From assembly GCA_950295325.1 (NCBI GenBank), contig OX485806.1:26784001-26848000 (forward strand): a DNA stretch of 64,000 bases, given 5' to 3'. Source of the DNA: Polytrichum commune. Taxonomy: Eukaryota; Streptophyta; Polytrichopsida; Polytrichales; Polytrichaceae. Shown one piece after another: positions 12,680 through 24,432 of the stretch (its first letter is position 1; every line of letters starts with the position of its first letter). The notes under the pieces are model-generated. The model was given only the letters and a program-made list of their open reading frames with translations, was not told the origin of the DNA and made no database searches. Both the position numbers and the translations under genes were made by a program.

Positions 12680-15600
12680 TTACGCTGCAATTGGCTCCTC
12701 TCTCTCTGCAGACAGAATCAAACAGAATGTCAGTGACCAGTAACAGTAAATGTTCGTGATGTGATTCTTGTTGCACAACCAGCTTTGAGAGGCGACTGCA
12801 AGGTGACCAGACAGAGCTGCAACTGTACCAACTTTTAGAACTCCAACTTTAAACACCACAGAATCAAACATTGCACACCTCACAATATTAGTTATGAAAT
12901 GCAAATTACTGACACATTTCCCCAAGAACATCTCAGGAATCTAAACTACACTAAAGCCGCCATAACTTTAATTCTCCCTCATCGTATATGGATTGGAATG
13001 AACTCCTGACGATGTAAGAAGAGTATGCAATATTTGCATCTGATGCATTCTATTCTTCACATATAATCAAAATACTAAATTACCTCTAATTTTGCTCTTT
13101 GACTTCTTAGGTGCTTCCTCCTGCTTCCTTCGGACTGGTGACGTAGGGACAGCTGGTAGATCCAACAACTCATCATCCTCTTCAGCATCCTCTATTTGCT
13201 CTTCCGTGACATGATCTTGTCTCACTGATCCTTCTGCCCGTTCTGCAATTGATTCCTTTATAGGCTCCTGTTTTGTTGGAATTGGTTCCTTCTTTGCGGG
13301 TATGCTGACTGTTGCAGGCACTTCTGGCATGTCCTCTGTTGCCATCTGTAAGGACACCAATCACATGGAAGATATAAGGTATGTGAATGGAGGACATTGC
13401 CATGTGATAAATTGCTAGAATGATTCATTCAACATAAAGGAATCCCAAATACTGATAGGGCACAAAATAACTACCCAGCCAGATACAACTTTTTAAAAGA
13501 ACACATCCCCATATGTTATTTCTTGTATTCCCATCATTTCATACGCATGTGTTCTTCATCCTTTTCAATCTCAAGCGCTGATATAAAGGCTAGTGTAATA
13601 TCTTTCTACTCAATTCATTCAGGTTGCACACACTTGTGTGCAATAAGTTATAGAGCGTCTGTACCCATCACATGGTTGTCTTCAAAAGATGCAAAAATTT
13701 AAACACCATCAAAGGAGGGGAAAAGTAGACAAGGTTTGGAACAGAAACAAAAGATAGGTCAAACAAACTATCTCTCTGAAAACCCCAAATAATTCAGGAG
13801 CATCAAAATGATAGTGCATAAACAGAGTACAGAACACTTACTAATTCCTCAAGCTCGTCAAGTTCCGCCATTACAGCTTCCTCATCTTCAGCAGTTAATT
13901 GTTCACTTAAAGCCTCACTTATTTCCTGAAATTCAAGCACACGAGTTAGGATGACAATAAACCTGAAAGAATGCGTGAAAAAGCCTGCACAAGATATTCA
14001 ACATCTGGGAAGCTAACTGAACCTGTCTAAATCCCATAGAATGCAATACAAAACATCCTTGATAAATATAGAAAAGCCAAATACTTAAGTGATGAAGCAA
14101 GTCAGAAAGGCAGTAAATCAATCTCCTTAAGCAAAAGAACAAGAGGAGCAAAAAAATGATAACTACTCTGCTCCTGATCAGGAAATACACCTTCAGACCA
14201 AAGGCAAAGATGCTGAGAACACATATTACTTGTACTTGAACAAGGAAAATCATACTGCTCTTTTACAATGCAAATCCACCAACATACTGTAGCTTTTCTT
14301 AAATGAGGTAAAAGTAGTCGAATGAGCAACATACATCTTGGTAAGCCTTTGCCTCAGCACTGTCATCCATCAGCTTCTGAACATCCTCAAGCTTGACCTC
14401 ACTTTGGAGCTTCTTGATTGCATTAGTTCCAGACTTGAGACTCTCAAACACAGCCTTCTGCTTGTGTGCGACATCAATGTCTAGCAGCTGCATGTCCCAC
14501 AAATCCACCAAAGCAAGCTATGAGATTGGAGGACTGTACACATCCAATTCTTTACACCATATCCAATCTAAACCATACTCTACAGGACCTCGTACTTATC
14601 CAGAACAGATAAACCCTAAAATTCCATAGTCATGCAACATTCCAAGGTGTATGTATTCCAAGCCCTCATGCCTATTTGATGAATAATTTACCTATACTTC
14701 TGTAAACAATTTGAAGAAGAGATGACTCCAATATTCCCACCGACATAAATTATGGTGTTGCTTCATATTTGAGTTGGTCTAAGTCTATATGTACTCCCGG
14801 AACGGGTATCACAAGAATTAGAAGGCCCCTGCAAGACTATTGCCCTCCTTCAAAGGTGAACACCTTGAATGGGCACAAGCCAGACTGCACCTATTCAAGG
14901 GCAAGCCCCTAGGTTCCCACATGGTTGATTAAAAACATCCTGGTTTCACCTGGTGGTAGAGTGCACCAGAAACCAAGTGCTAGGAAGGTCACCCATCCAA
15001 GTACTATTCCGTCGTTGCATTTGAATCAAATGGAATCAAGCAACAAAACCGTGATGAAGGAAGTGATAAGATACACTCGCAGAAACGGCAATTTGAGCTG
15101 AAACTGTTTCAGAGCTTGTATCTATGTGCTATTATGGTAAAAGGATAGCTCAAAACGTTCCTATTGGATATGCTTCGAGGCCAGCCATAGGCAATTGCAA
15201 ACCCTAGAATACCAATATTGCCCCAAGTGCAGCTAAATTTACCCCCCCCCCGAAAGCTCTTGTGCTTAATAAACCAGATAGAATAAAAGAAAAAGAGCCC
15301 TACCTGTTGCTCCACATTTGATAGCCACACGTCCACCTGCTTCAACAAATCCTCTTGCACTTTCTTCTTCCTTAACGCAATCAACGCCCGCTCTTTCCGT
15401 TTCTCCCGTATGAGCTCCCTGGCTACCTCTTTCTCCCGCTCGATCACAGTCTCCAGCTACAATAATCAACACAACCAAAGCCGAAACTATCAATGAAGGG
15501 TTTCCAACATGTCAACCACATAACCTACACGCTACTCCCTCCCTATTGGGTAATTATTCCCTAAACAAATTCTCCCTGCAAAACCTACACACAAACACAT

Positions 15601-16008
15601 GCATCAACAGAATAATACAGTCCCCAGCTAAAATTATCAACATAACAGAAGCCGAAACCATCAATCAAGGGCATGGCATCCAATATTTTAACTACATAAC
15701 CTAACATGTTACTCCCTCCCATTCGCCAATTATTCCCTTAACAATTTCTCCCGGAATAATGTACACACGTACATGTATCGAGAATACAATACAAGACATA
15801 ACTCGCACTTAGGTTATCTTCACCCCTGCCGCTCTCAGAAGCCCTTGCAATTCATTACCGACAATACAAATATAACTGTTGCTCGATCACATTCGATACC
15901 TACCTGTTTCTGGAACTGCGACAGCTTGCGTCGCTGTGTCTTCAGCGACAGAATCGCTTTGTCGACATCGGTGACCTGGGGTTTCTTCTTCCCCAGCAGA
16001 TTCCCCAT
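12680..16008 (-). CDS. VPS20: VPS20 (CHMP6-type) ESCRT-III subunit, six exons
   Basis: Coding exons on the minus strand: 16008-15904, 15456-15304, 14487-14335, 13925-13842, 13345-13084 and 12705-12680. All have GT/AG borders and keep one frame, giving 260 residues. The protein begins [19 protein letters not shown], with Gly2 placed for N-myristoylation, as in known VPS20/CHMP6. The basic first helices ([33 protein letters not shown]) and the '[17 protein letters not shown]' helix match plant VPS20 closely as I recall it. The acidic tail has two MIM2-like proline motifs, MPEVP (about residue 171) and LPAVPTSP (about 228), likely to bind VPS4-type MIT domains. The end, EEPIAA, resembles the plant VPS20 terminus and comes from a 26-base last exon. 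Role: links ESCRT-II to Snf7/VPS32 polymerisation during multivesicular body sorting at the endosome. If the last intron were retained, the protein would end early at GNLVF. Confidence 0.93.
14941..15030 (-). other. 5S rRNA-like fragment in VPS20 intron 2
   Basis: On the minus strand, about 14,980-15,008 reads 'tagtacttggatgggtgacc' followed by 'ttcctagcactt'. The first part matches the plant 5S rRNA internal promoter C-box region (GTACTAGGATGGGTGACC). The rest of the 120-base 5S gene is not recognisable. Next to it a stem-loop is visible on the plus strand: TGGTTTC...GAAACCA (14,941-14,975) with an inner TGGTG/CACCA pair. It could be a 5S pseudogene fragment, a 5S-derived SINE, or a piece of a Cassandra-type TRIM, whose ends carry 5S sequence. 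It is not a functional 5S gene. Confidence 0.4.
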
Positions 16009-16319
16009 CGCTTCTGCTCCTCTCCCTCTCCGATTCACTTGCTCCGCATCCTCTTTACTATAAAATGGAGGTAAGCTGCATGCAATGCTCCAAACAAGCA
16101 CAGAGATGAGAACTCGGGGAATAGATGAGAACTAGATGGATGATGGATGGGTGCGTTCGGCGGATTCGGATGACAGTGGATGAATACTGTGGAGTGGATG
16201 ATAAATGGAAAAATGGAATAATTCTCTCCCTCTCTCATTCCCTTGCTGCACATTCTTAGTTTCCATGGGGAGGGAATAATTAGTGTGTTTTTGCACCAAT
16301 TTGCAAAGACTGCCCAATA
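16009..16319 (-). promoter_or_regulatory. VPS20 5' flank and presumed promoter
   Basis: This 310 bp lies between the VPS20 start codon and a MITE. The minus strand carries a TATA-like TTTTATAGTA at about 16,052-16,061, but it is only about 45 bases from the ATG, which would leave a very short leader. I therefore do not claim it as the TATA box. Purine-rich leader sequence precedes the ATG. Confidence 0.35.
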
Positions 16320-17039
16320 TACTCCTTTGGTAAAATGACTTCACAAAAGTTTAAACTCAAATTCATGAAGGTTCCAATCCAGTTCATAAACCTTCCAATT
16401 AATATTACCAAATTGTTCTACCAATTTCATAAATCTTTTAAATTGATTCATGATTCTTCAAAACCAACTTGACACGTGGCACACCTCAACTTCATGATAG
16501 TGGATTTCTAGCTTTAACAACTTCATGAATCTTCCAAAGCAATTTCATAACTCTTATTGCATTTTGTGGTTTTCGTATTCTCAACTTCTCGTCTCCTTTG
16601 TTTTACATCCTTTGCCGGCCTTTTCGCTAATCATGGGTTTTATTTTGTGTTTACCTAGAAGCCTCTCATCTTGACATTGATTTTTCTTTGGTCTTTCATT
16701 ACAATTCCACAAAGCCAGAAGCAAGCAACACATACCCAATGTAGTTGGAATGCTTGATCTTGTGAATTTGAGAGTGTAGTGATTAGAAGTTATACATGAT
16801 GCACCGTTCTTTGTGAAAGAAAATTACACAATTCATGAAACTGATTTTGTCAAGTTGTGAATACGGACACCAAATCATGAAATTGTTTACAATATGTAAT
16901 GAAATTGGTTGAGAGTTCAAGTTAAATTGGTTGTTTATTTTATGATTTCAATGAAATTGGTAGAACCTATTGCTAAATTGGTTTGTAAAATCATGAACTT
17001 GAGTTTGAACTTCTGTGAACTCAACTTACCTAAAGAGTA
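16320..17039. mobile_element. Stowaway-like MITE, about 716 bp, TA target
   Basis: The left end CTCCTTTGGTAAAATGACTT (from 16,322) continues 'cacaaaagtttaaactcaaa' and 'ttcatga'. The right end on the minus strand reads CTCTTTAGGTAAGTTGAGTT, then 'cacagaagttcaaactcaag' and 'ttcatga'. These are terminal inverted repeats of about 48 bp. The dinucleotide TA flanks both ends (16,320-16,321 and 17,038-17,039), as expected for Tc1/mariner-related Stowaway elements. The interior repeats 'accaatttcat' in both directions and has no coding capacity. It sits about 310 bp upstream of the VPS20 start codon, so it may supply or displace promoter sequence. Confidence 0.75.
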
Positions 17040-17279
17040 ATTTTCTCGAAACACAATCATTTCATTGAGCCATATTGAGTTACTTATGCCACCACTTTGG
17101 CATCTTGTGTATGGAACTCAACGTTCGTCCGATGTCTATGTACATCCATAATGTAAATATGTAGAAATAAAAGAAAAGAAAGAGGAACACTGGAGTCTTT
17201 ACCTTGACATGTGATGTTTGTTCATCGCCTCACTCTCATGCCAACGTGAGCATGAGAGTAGGGACAACTTAATGTTTAT

Positions 17280-18560
17280 TTTTGTAGGTGGACCATGTGG
17301 TTAGTGTTAGGCTATGTGTTTTGTGTTAGTTTTTGGTCTTTAGTGTTAGTAAGTGTGTTTAGTCAAGTGGGACCGGGGCTTGTTTATTTTCCAATTTCCT
17401 TTTGTTTAGGATTATGTGCTAGGTACCTTACAACAATTTGGCAAAAGGATTCCATTAGTTTATGGATTTTGGAGTTGGGGATTTGTAGGTCTTGGAGGGG
17501 TTTAACAGTTGTTGTATGTGTAATGCCCCTTATTCATGTTGTAATTATAATGGGTGGTAGTATAATCCACCTAGTCAGGACAGGAGTGGGTGGAGCATAG
17601 CGTATTATCGAGTTTTCAGTTGGTGGCTATTGCGGGGAATCTATTGTTGCAATAAGTGAATTATCATATTTGTACTTTGAGTTTGGGTGGGGTGTGAAGG
17701 GTAATTTATTTGTAGGTGGGGCTTTTAAAATGTACAATATATCAAGTCTAAGTTAAATTGAGCATTTACATCTTGGTAGAGCATGTACATGGGAGTATCC
17801 ATGAGGATATGGTGTTGTTAAGTATGTGGTTTTTAATGTTACCAACATTGATTTTGATAAAGCAAAAAGTTGTGGGGTGGGTTGGTAGTGTGTTTACTAG
17901 TGTTTGTACTACTTCATTGTATCAGTTTGTCTTTAGATTGTATATGTGTTTATTAGTGCAACATGATAATAGGTGGAGGCATATGTCATTTTGGCGGGAT
18001 TTGCATATGTTACATATTGGGGATATGTTTTGTTTGATGATGAGTTTTTTTTTTTTTTTTTTTTTTTTGGGTAGTTCCTTAAGTATCTTCCATATCTAAA
18101 TTTGAGGTTTATGTTATTTGTGCAAGGGAAGAATTTTTATGTTGTAGTGGGGGATGGCATATATGCTTATGTGCTAATTTTTTTTCATGGCAATAGGGGT
18201 ATCTCAGGCTTGACCACCAACCGCAAGCGAGTGTCGGTTGTATATGGTCAATTTGAATTTTTACTTAATTGTTATTTGGGGAAAGAATTTAGTGTTACAA
18301 TTGCGTTATTTTTCCGTATTTTGTTGTGGAACCTTCCTCCATGACGAGTTGTATTGCTGGATGTTACCAACATTGTCCCATTTTATGTTGTATTAATTTG
18401 TAATAGGGTATCGTATGGGTAAGGTCAGAATAATGACTGACAAGACCCTTGTGTGTGTACCAAATGGGCAGAACTTGTATTCTCTTATGGTGAGGCTGCA
18501 TAAGGTTGGTGGTGGTTGTAGGTGTAAGTTTTTTTCCACATTTTGACATTTTACCCTAAT
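17280..18560 (-). mobile_element. Probable minus-strand LINE relic, G/T-rich on plus strand
   Basis: The plus strand is G/T-rich and C-poor, so the minus strand has the same C/A-rich bias as the LINE relic at 8.1-10.1 kb. Around 18,010-17,930 the minus strand reads 'SPICNICKSRQNDICLHLLS' followed by CCTNKHI. This resembles the C-x-x-C...H-L-L-x-x-C zinc-finger-like segment that follows LINE reverse transcriptases. Stops occur throughout. A poly-T run lies at about 18,047-18,068. I could not identify the polymerase catalytic motifs, so the call rests on composition and one motif. Confidence 0.4.
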
Positions 18561-19887
18561 ACCATATTAGTTTAGGTTGTCGACTTTAGTGATTGAACCC
18601 ATTGTGAATTTATGGTTCCAACTCGGATCCAATATTATTGTTCTCCATCTCTAAGGGCATCGGAAGGTCGATCCTTTGACCTCTTAGATGTTAAACCAGT
18701 GGTAACACCCGACGAGGTTTTTCAACCTACTTCAACATGGAAGAATGTCATTCGGTCTCATATTCTTTGGGTAGGAACATTTGACGATATGGAGGAAGAT
18801 ACGCGAAAAAGAATCTGTGACGGATTTTCCGGTTGGGTACGATTAATTTCCCTGCAATATTGGAAAATTTGGCTTAGAACGTGGATGAAAGAGAAGTGAT
18901 AACGCAATAGTAGTTTTAATAACTAGTATGCGTTTGAATTTTTGCCCCAACATCTGGAGCACAAAGTCCTCCAAACTTATGAATAGTGGATGAATGCTCG
19001 TTGCATGGAGCTTCGCCATATGGAGCAGTACTGGGACACCTTAGTAGAGTTGGTTTTCCCCTTGAAGGAAGGCGCGACTTCTAGGTCATTGGCCGCTCTC
19101 GTGATTAAGACGGAGCAAGCAAAGGGCATCTTTATAGTGAATGTGAAGAGATATTTCCCTAGTAAACCTAAGGATAAAGTTCATGCTTCCACATCCGTGA
19201 GTACGTCGAGTCTGGTCATTTCACTTTCCCGTTATACTCATGCTACCCATACAACATTAACTTCCTTAGGGGCTCCGCTAGATTTTGATCCTCTACAAGA
19301 ATCCCATCTCCATTTGAAGGAGGAATACGGAGGTTTTCGTTGGAATCAAATGCAGAAGATTAAGAAATTCCGGCGGGAGAAGAATGACACAACTTGTACC
19401 ATGTACACGAGGTTGGCGAAATTTGCTAGGGAATCTGGAGGTGTTTTCATAGAAAACCAATTGGTGAAGGTCATTTTGTCAAAAATTAACAAACGTCTCA
19501 TTGACTCGGCGTTGCCCAATATCATCATGGATTATAGTGGGCATGTGACATTTGCAGAGACATTCGCCGTAGTGGAGCAGTGTGATCATGCCTTGTGTCA
19601 GCATGATGTTATTAATTTGGTGTCTTTGCTATTAGATTCTAGCAAATCCCGGAAGACTCTGGTCACCACTACAGAATTGGCAGAGACGGATGGGGACTTG
19701 TGTTAGCATGATATATTGTTGGTCTTGTGGGCAATCGGGCCACGCTAAAAATGATTGTCATTTGAAGCAAAGACATGTTTACACCGCGAATAATCCAAAG
19801 CAGAAGCCAATTGTTTTCGCTAGCAATTCAACAAATGAGGCTAATAAACATATACCAAATCAGTTGAAATATTCTTACTATGGGTGA

Positions 19888-21266
19888 AACAATGACGTGG
19901 TCAAAAGTTGCATTGTTTTCCATCCATAAAAACGTTATTCTTTTTAGCGGGAAAAGATGTTGGAAGTAAAACTTGACGGCTTAGAAGAGATGTTCAAGAA
20001 TTTGGCGTCATCTGGCCAAAATCCTGAAATCAACGGCTCCACCCGGAGTTAAGGCGATTTCTTCCATTCCGAATTATTATATGTTCGGGGCTTCGGGGGA
20101 AGGAGTGAATTTGGCAGCTGTGATACGTGTTCGATCTATGTCACGAGCCATACCTTTGACCACATGGGAGTCTGTGGAGAACTTATGAGCTCAAGACAAT
20201 GGTCCCATGAATCAAATTGGTCAAGCTCGTCTGCCATTGTCTTTTGGATTGGCAGATGTTGTCCAATCTATGAGTGGTCGTAATTCGAGCATGCAGGCTT
20301 CGAATCCGGCGACCGACATGAGACACAGATTAGCATCCAATGTCGCGCACATCTCCATGAGGAATGCCCGAAACACCATGGGCACAAGGGGGATCCCGGA
20401 GTGACACCCGGGACTTGTGGCGTCGTTGGTGAGAGGGCCCAAGTGATCCTAGTGTGGGTGAGGGCCCTGGACGTTGGGAACGCCTCCCACCCATGGAGAC
20501 CAAGAGGCACGAGGGTAAGGTCATGATCTATGCGTAGCTTACGGCGTGTAGATTTCATAATGCTCAAGAACACCTCAATTGGAGGTGTGAGCTAGGAGTT
20601 ATAGCAATTTGAGTGGGGCGCTCTGGTACAACATTGGCATGGGAGTGGCTCCTGGGACTGCCAAGGTTTGAACCAACATAACTTCCTTAATAATTGCCCA
20701 AATGGGGCAAGTAAGGGGTCCATCGGCATCTACGTGAAGCGTAGATGAAGATGGAGAGGTTGCTTGTTAGCATCAGACATCATACAAAGAAGTTATGATG
20801 GTCTGAAGCTGCTGGGGGCTTCTAGGCCCAACGACTAAGGGAAAATGTCTACTTGGCCCCAACTCTTGGTAGAGAGACAAAAGGTTTCTTGATGGTGGGG
20901 TAGGGGCCCCGCCTAAAGTGCTAGAGGCTTATATAGGTGAAGTGGTGTGGCCTTACTCACCCGAGGCTGAACGGCACGGCCTTCATGGACATTGGTCCAA
21001 TGTGAGGCTATAGTTGCCTAGTATACTTCGAGTTGTTGTAGTGTTGCTTCGGCAATGCGATGATCAACATAAGATTGGATTTCCATGGATGGAAGTCCAC
21101 ATCTAAGAATTGGTTACCGATTAAGGGGTGAGTCCCGAAAGCAAAGTATGAGGGTTGGTTTTCTCTTATGAACTATAAGGTCCAGGTAGGAGGAGCTAAC
21201 CATTTGCATGGCGGAATGCGAAGGGTTAGTGCTCGTAACCTTTGCTAGAAATAAAAATTTGCAAAA
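19888..21266. other. Non-coding part of the LTR fossil region
   Basis: No supported gene. GC is higher than in the flanks around 20,370-20,530, with a 'tgacacccgggacttg' stretch (20,402-20,417) that resembles the start of some plant LTRs. No second copy was found, so a solo LTR is only a possibility. Confidence 0.3.
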
Positions 21267-21596
21267 TTGTTAAGGAGTTTAATAAGGGTTGTGACATCCA
21301 AGGTGTTATATACACCTTTGTTCACAGTCATGGAGTCGTCGTCACCTAACATCCAACCGGCTAAGGTTTACCACCTAGTAGGTAGGATGTTGGAAGACAA
21401 AACATCCTTGTCTTCTCTGACTGTGGCTCGAGCCACCGTAGACTTCCATGTTATTGAGGACCCAGAGGAAGTGGCCAAACTGCGAGCAAGACTTGCAGTA
21501 AAGGCCATTGCATCTTTTGACGCACACACCTCAATCAACAAGGGGCCAACCATATCTTACGATTTACCCGAATCCGTGGAAATAAATTATCTATAA

Positions 21597-23489
21597 GATG
21601 TAGTTGCTAAACTTGCTCGCGAGCGCCACGGCATGCAACCCGGTGTCGTGTGTATGGTGAATGATACTGGCATTTTGGTGGTTAGGCAGGCTAAGGGCAA
21701 TGTGTCAGCCCTAAACCCCCACCCTTATGCATCGTAGTCCGGGTGAGAGCCCATTGCTCACATGACTTGTTAACATTACTCAACCTTTGAAATTACCCAC
21801 CCAATGCTCCCACGAATGAACATTGAACACACGGCTTTTATTTCAAAAGCACAAGGTCACAAGTATTTATAAATACTTTGCCTCTAGTGGTCTTTATGCA
21901 ACACCACAACCCACTAAAAGTCCACACCCACACCTTGAGACACTGGCCTACCTAGACTGCATCCTAATGGCTTGCAAGCAACATTACTGCCATAAAGGCA
22001 AGCCCATGCCTATACTACTAAGCCCTTACTAATAAACCTAGTCTAATGCTCATGATTGTTTATTTTATTTTATTTTATTTTTTGGCATTTCAAATATTGT
22101 CTTAACAGCTGAATTTTCGTACCCTACAGTACCACGTTGCTTCTGCCCATTGAGTGTGGTTCAACCAACAACTCCTGTGCTAAGCCCAACCTTCTGATTT
22201 CAACCCAGCACCACACAGCTGCCAGACTCAGGCTTGAAGACATTGGGAGACGGCCACCCAAGTTGTTCAATCACTGTCACCTCCCTGAGAGGCCATCCCC
22301 TGGATTCACTCTCTCGGCATAGCACATTAAGATGTCCCGTGGCGCTGCAGCCCTACCTCAAGCCTGTAAGCCAGCCTCTGCCGCATTTGCGAAGGCTCTG
22401 ATCCTCTGGGCAAGTAGTTGTGTTTTGTCGAATTAACTTGGTTTCTGCTGAATTCCTACTGTTTCCACCCCCTCCAATTCAGTTCACATTGAATGCGGCG
22501 ATTTGTGAACTCGTTACACCAACCAATCCTCCCTTCCCTTCCTTTCTCAGCCGAATTTCTTGTTGTGGCTGAGGCCGCAGTTGAAGGGCTCCTTGACAGC
22601 GCATTGAGGTCACAACTCATACGTTCAGTTAGAGGCATTCTCCATCTGCTCTCCTGCCGAATATATTAGCCAACAACCAGACAACCACCCGCGCTGGACT
22701 TAGGAGGTCCCCTGTTCTATCCTCCGCCCACAGGGAGGTAAATGGACAATGCAACCTATGGCCGAATGAACTTTGTGCACACACCAAAATCTTAGCCTAT
22801 CCTCGCTACTTCGGCCAACTGGTAGTCGCTGCGCTGCCTTTCCCAGTGCCGGAAAGAATCCTCCTACAAGTTGCGGCTCCTCCCCTGCCGTTGTTCTCAC
22901 ACTCAAAAAATCAACACCCAACAATGTTGCCATACCTCAGACCTTGCTGCCTCCGTGTCTCAAAGTTGAACCAGCAGAGGCTGGAGCCTTCTCTTCATCG
23001 GGATTCATCAGTCCCAGTGTTGTGGCTCCTTGCCGCAGCTACGATCCACCCCCTTCGTACTCTCTATGCTGACCTCCAAGGAAGAACTGGCAGACCCCAG
23101 CTCCGTCGCTCCTCGGCAGTCACCATCCCACCTCAGAACAGAGGGAGTCTCCTTCTCCAGGAGGCAGCCTCAACTGCCTCCCCCGAGTCCCAGACCCCGG
23201 AAAATGCTAGGATGCAGTGGCCCATGGCCTTAAAAGGACAGTCACCAAGCCCATCCCGGTCGAATAAAAGCCATATTAACTAGACCCATGAGCAAAGGAC
23301 TTCGGAACCTCCTACTAGCTTATAAGTGCATTCTTAACTCATCCTTCTATCCTACCCACACTAAACACCACATCCTAACTTAAACTTAATTCTAATGCAA
23401 CACAATGCTTCCACTCTTTTTATGCTTTGAATAAGTGATACAAGATCAAAGATCAAGTTTTTTTATGGACTTCCAACCTAAGAGCACAC
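21597..23489. other. Unassigned stretch inside the LTR fossil region
   Basis: From about 22,080 to 23,290 the sequence is richer in C and G than its surroundings and carries overlapping open frames in two registers (longest 145 codons). None shows a family motif. It could be an LTR, leader DNA of the retroelement, or an unrelated insertion. I cannot decide. Confidence 0.35.
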
Positions 23490-24107
23490 GTGGGCACCGA
23501 ATTTGGGCTCACACAATGTTATTCAGGTTGCACCCCAGTGTGTGATGATGAATTCGGGGGCACAACCAATTATGATCGGCAGAAAACTTGCTTAGTAATT
23601 ACGCTTGACGGCCGACGACTTAGCACCTTGCCCATTTATTATTGTCACCTCTATTGGCCACGTGGAGCAAACCACTGGTTACACTCAGGAACCACTACAA
23701 CTTAGCTTTCACGTGAAGCCTGGAGATCCATCCGCACCTCTTCTTCTCAGGTGTGCGGTGACAAATGCGATCAACTACGATATTTTAGTTGGTTAGCAAG
23801 CACTGTATCCCCTCGGTTTTAGTTTGGACAACTGAATTGAAAAGGCTTGGATCCAACCAGGTTGGTTGGTTGGAGACGGCCGCATGGAACTTAGGTTGGT
23901 TGGCTGGAGGCGGTCGCGACCATAGCATCATTATCCATGGTTTTTGGATGTGGTGCTATTGTGGATACATTGCCATATGGTTACGCATTATTAAAGGAGT
24001 CATTGGCCTTCATGAGGGGTGTTAAAGATCAACGGGAGATGGCACCCAAGGGTGCATTGGTGCATCATCCCAAGGATCTTTTTCCTCCTTGGCGCGATTC
24101 CGTTGGC

Positions 24108-24432
24108 CTATTTTTAGTTTGGGGGGGGCTCATTTCGAAGGGGGGAAGGGGTTGAAGTTTTCCAAGTGTAGGTGTTTGTGATTTTAGTTGTGGGTGGTAT
24201 CAAATTTGGGGCCAAGGTTGGTTTTTGTTTTGGGAGTTCGGGCCCATATTTATGGTTGGGGGGCGGCATTGTTTTCGAGGGGGGGAAGGGTTGAATATTT
24301 TTAAATGTAGGTGTTTATGATTTTGGTGGTGGATGGAATCAGTTTTGGGGCCAAGGTTGATTTTAGTTTTGTAGGTTCGGAGCCATATTCATGGTTGGGG
24401 GGGCGGCCTCGTTTTCAAGGGGGGAGGGTTCT
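24108..24432. repeat. Tandem purine-rich repeat, about 130 bp unit
   Basis: A block containing 'ggttggggggcggc', 'cgagggggggaagggttg', 'aatgtaggtgtttatgattt' and 'ggggccaaggttg' occurs about two and a half times, with units beginning near 24,118, 24,253 and 24,394. Each unit has a long polypurine tract like those beside the 3' LTR of retroelements, so it may mark the tail of the LTR fossil. Function unknown. Confidence 0.6.

Noticed and set aside
16050-16062. TATA box for VPS20
   Set aside because: It is too close to the start codon to leave a normal leader, so I mention it only in the flank entry.
20402-21260. Solo LTR starting at TGACACCC
   Set aside because: Without a second copy or a convincing flanking duplication, the start motif alone does not support it as a separate feature.
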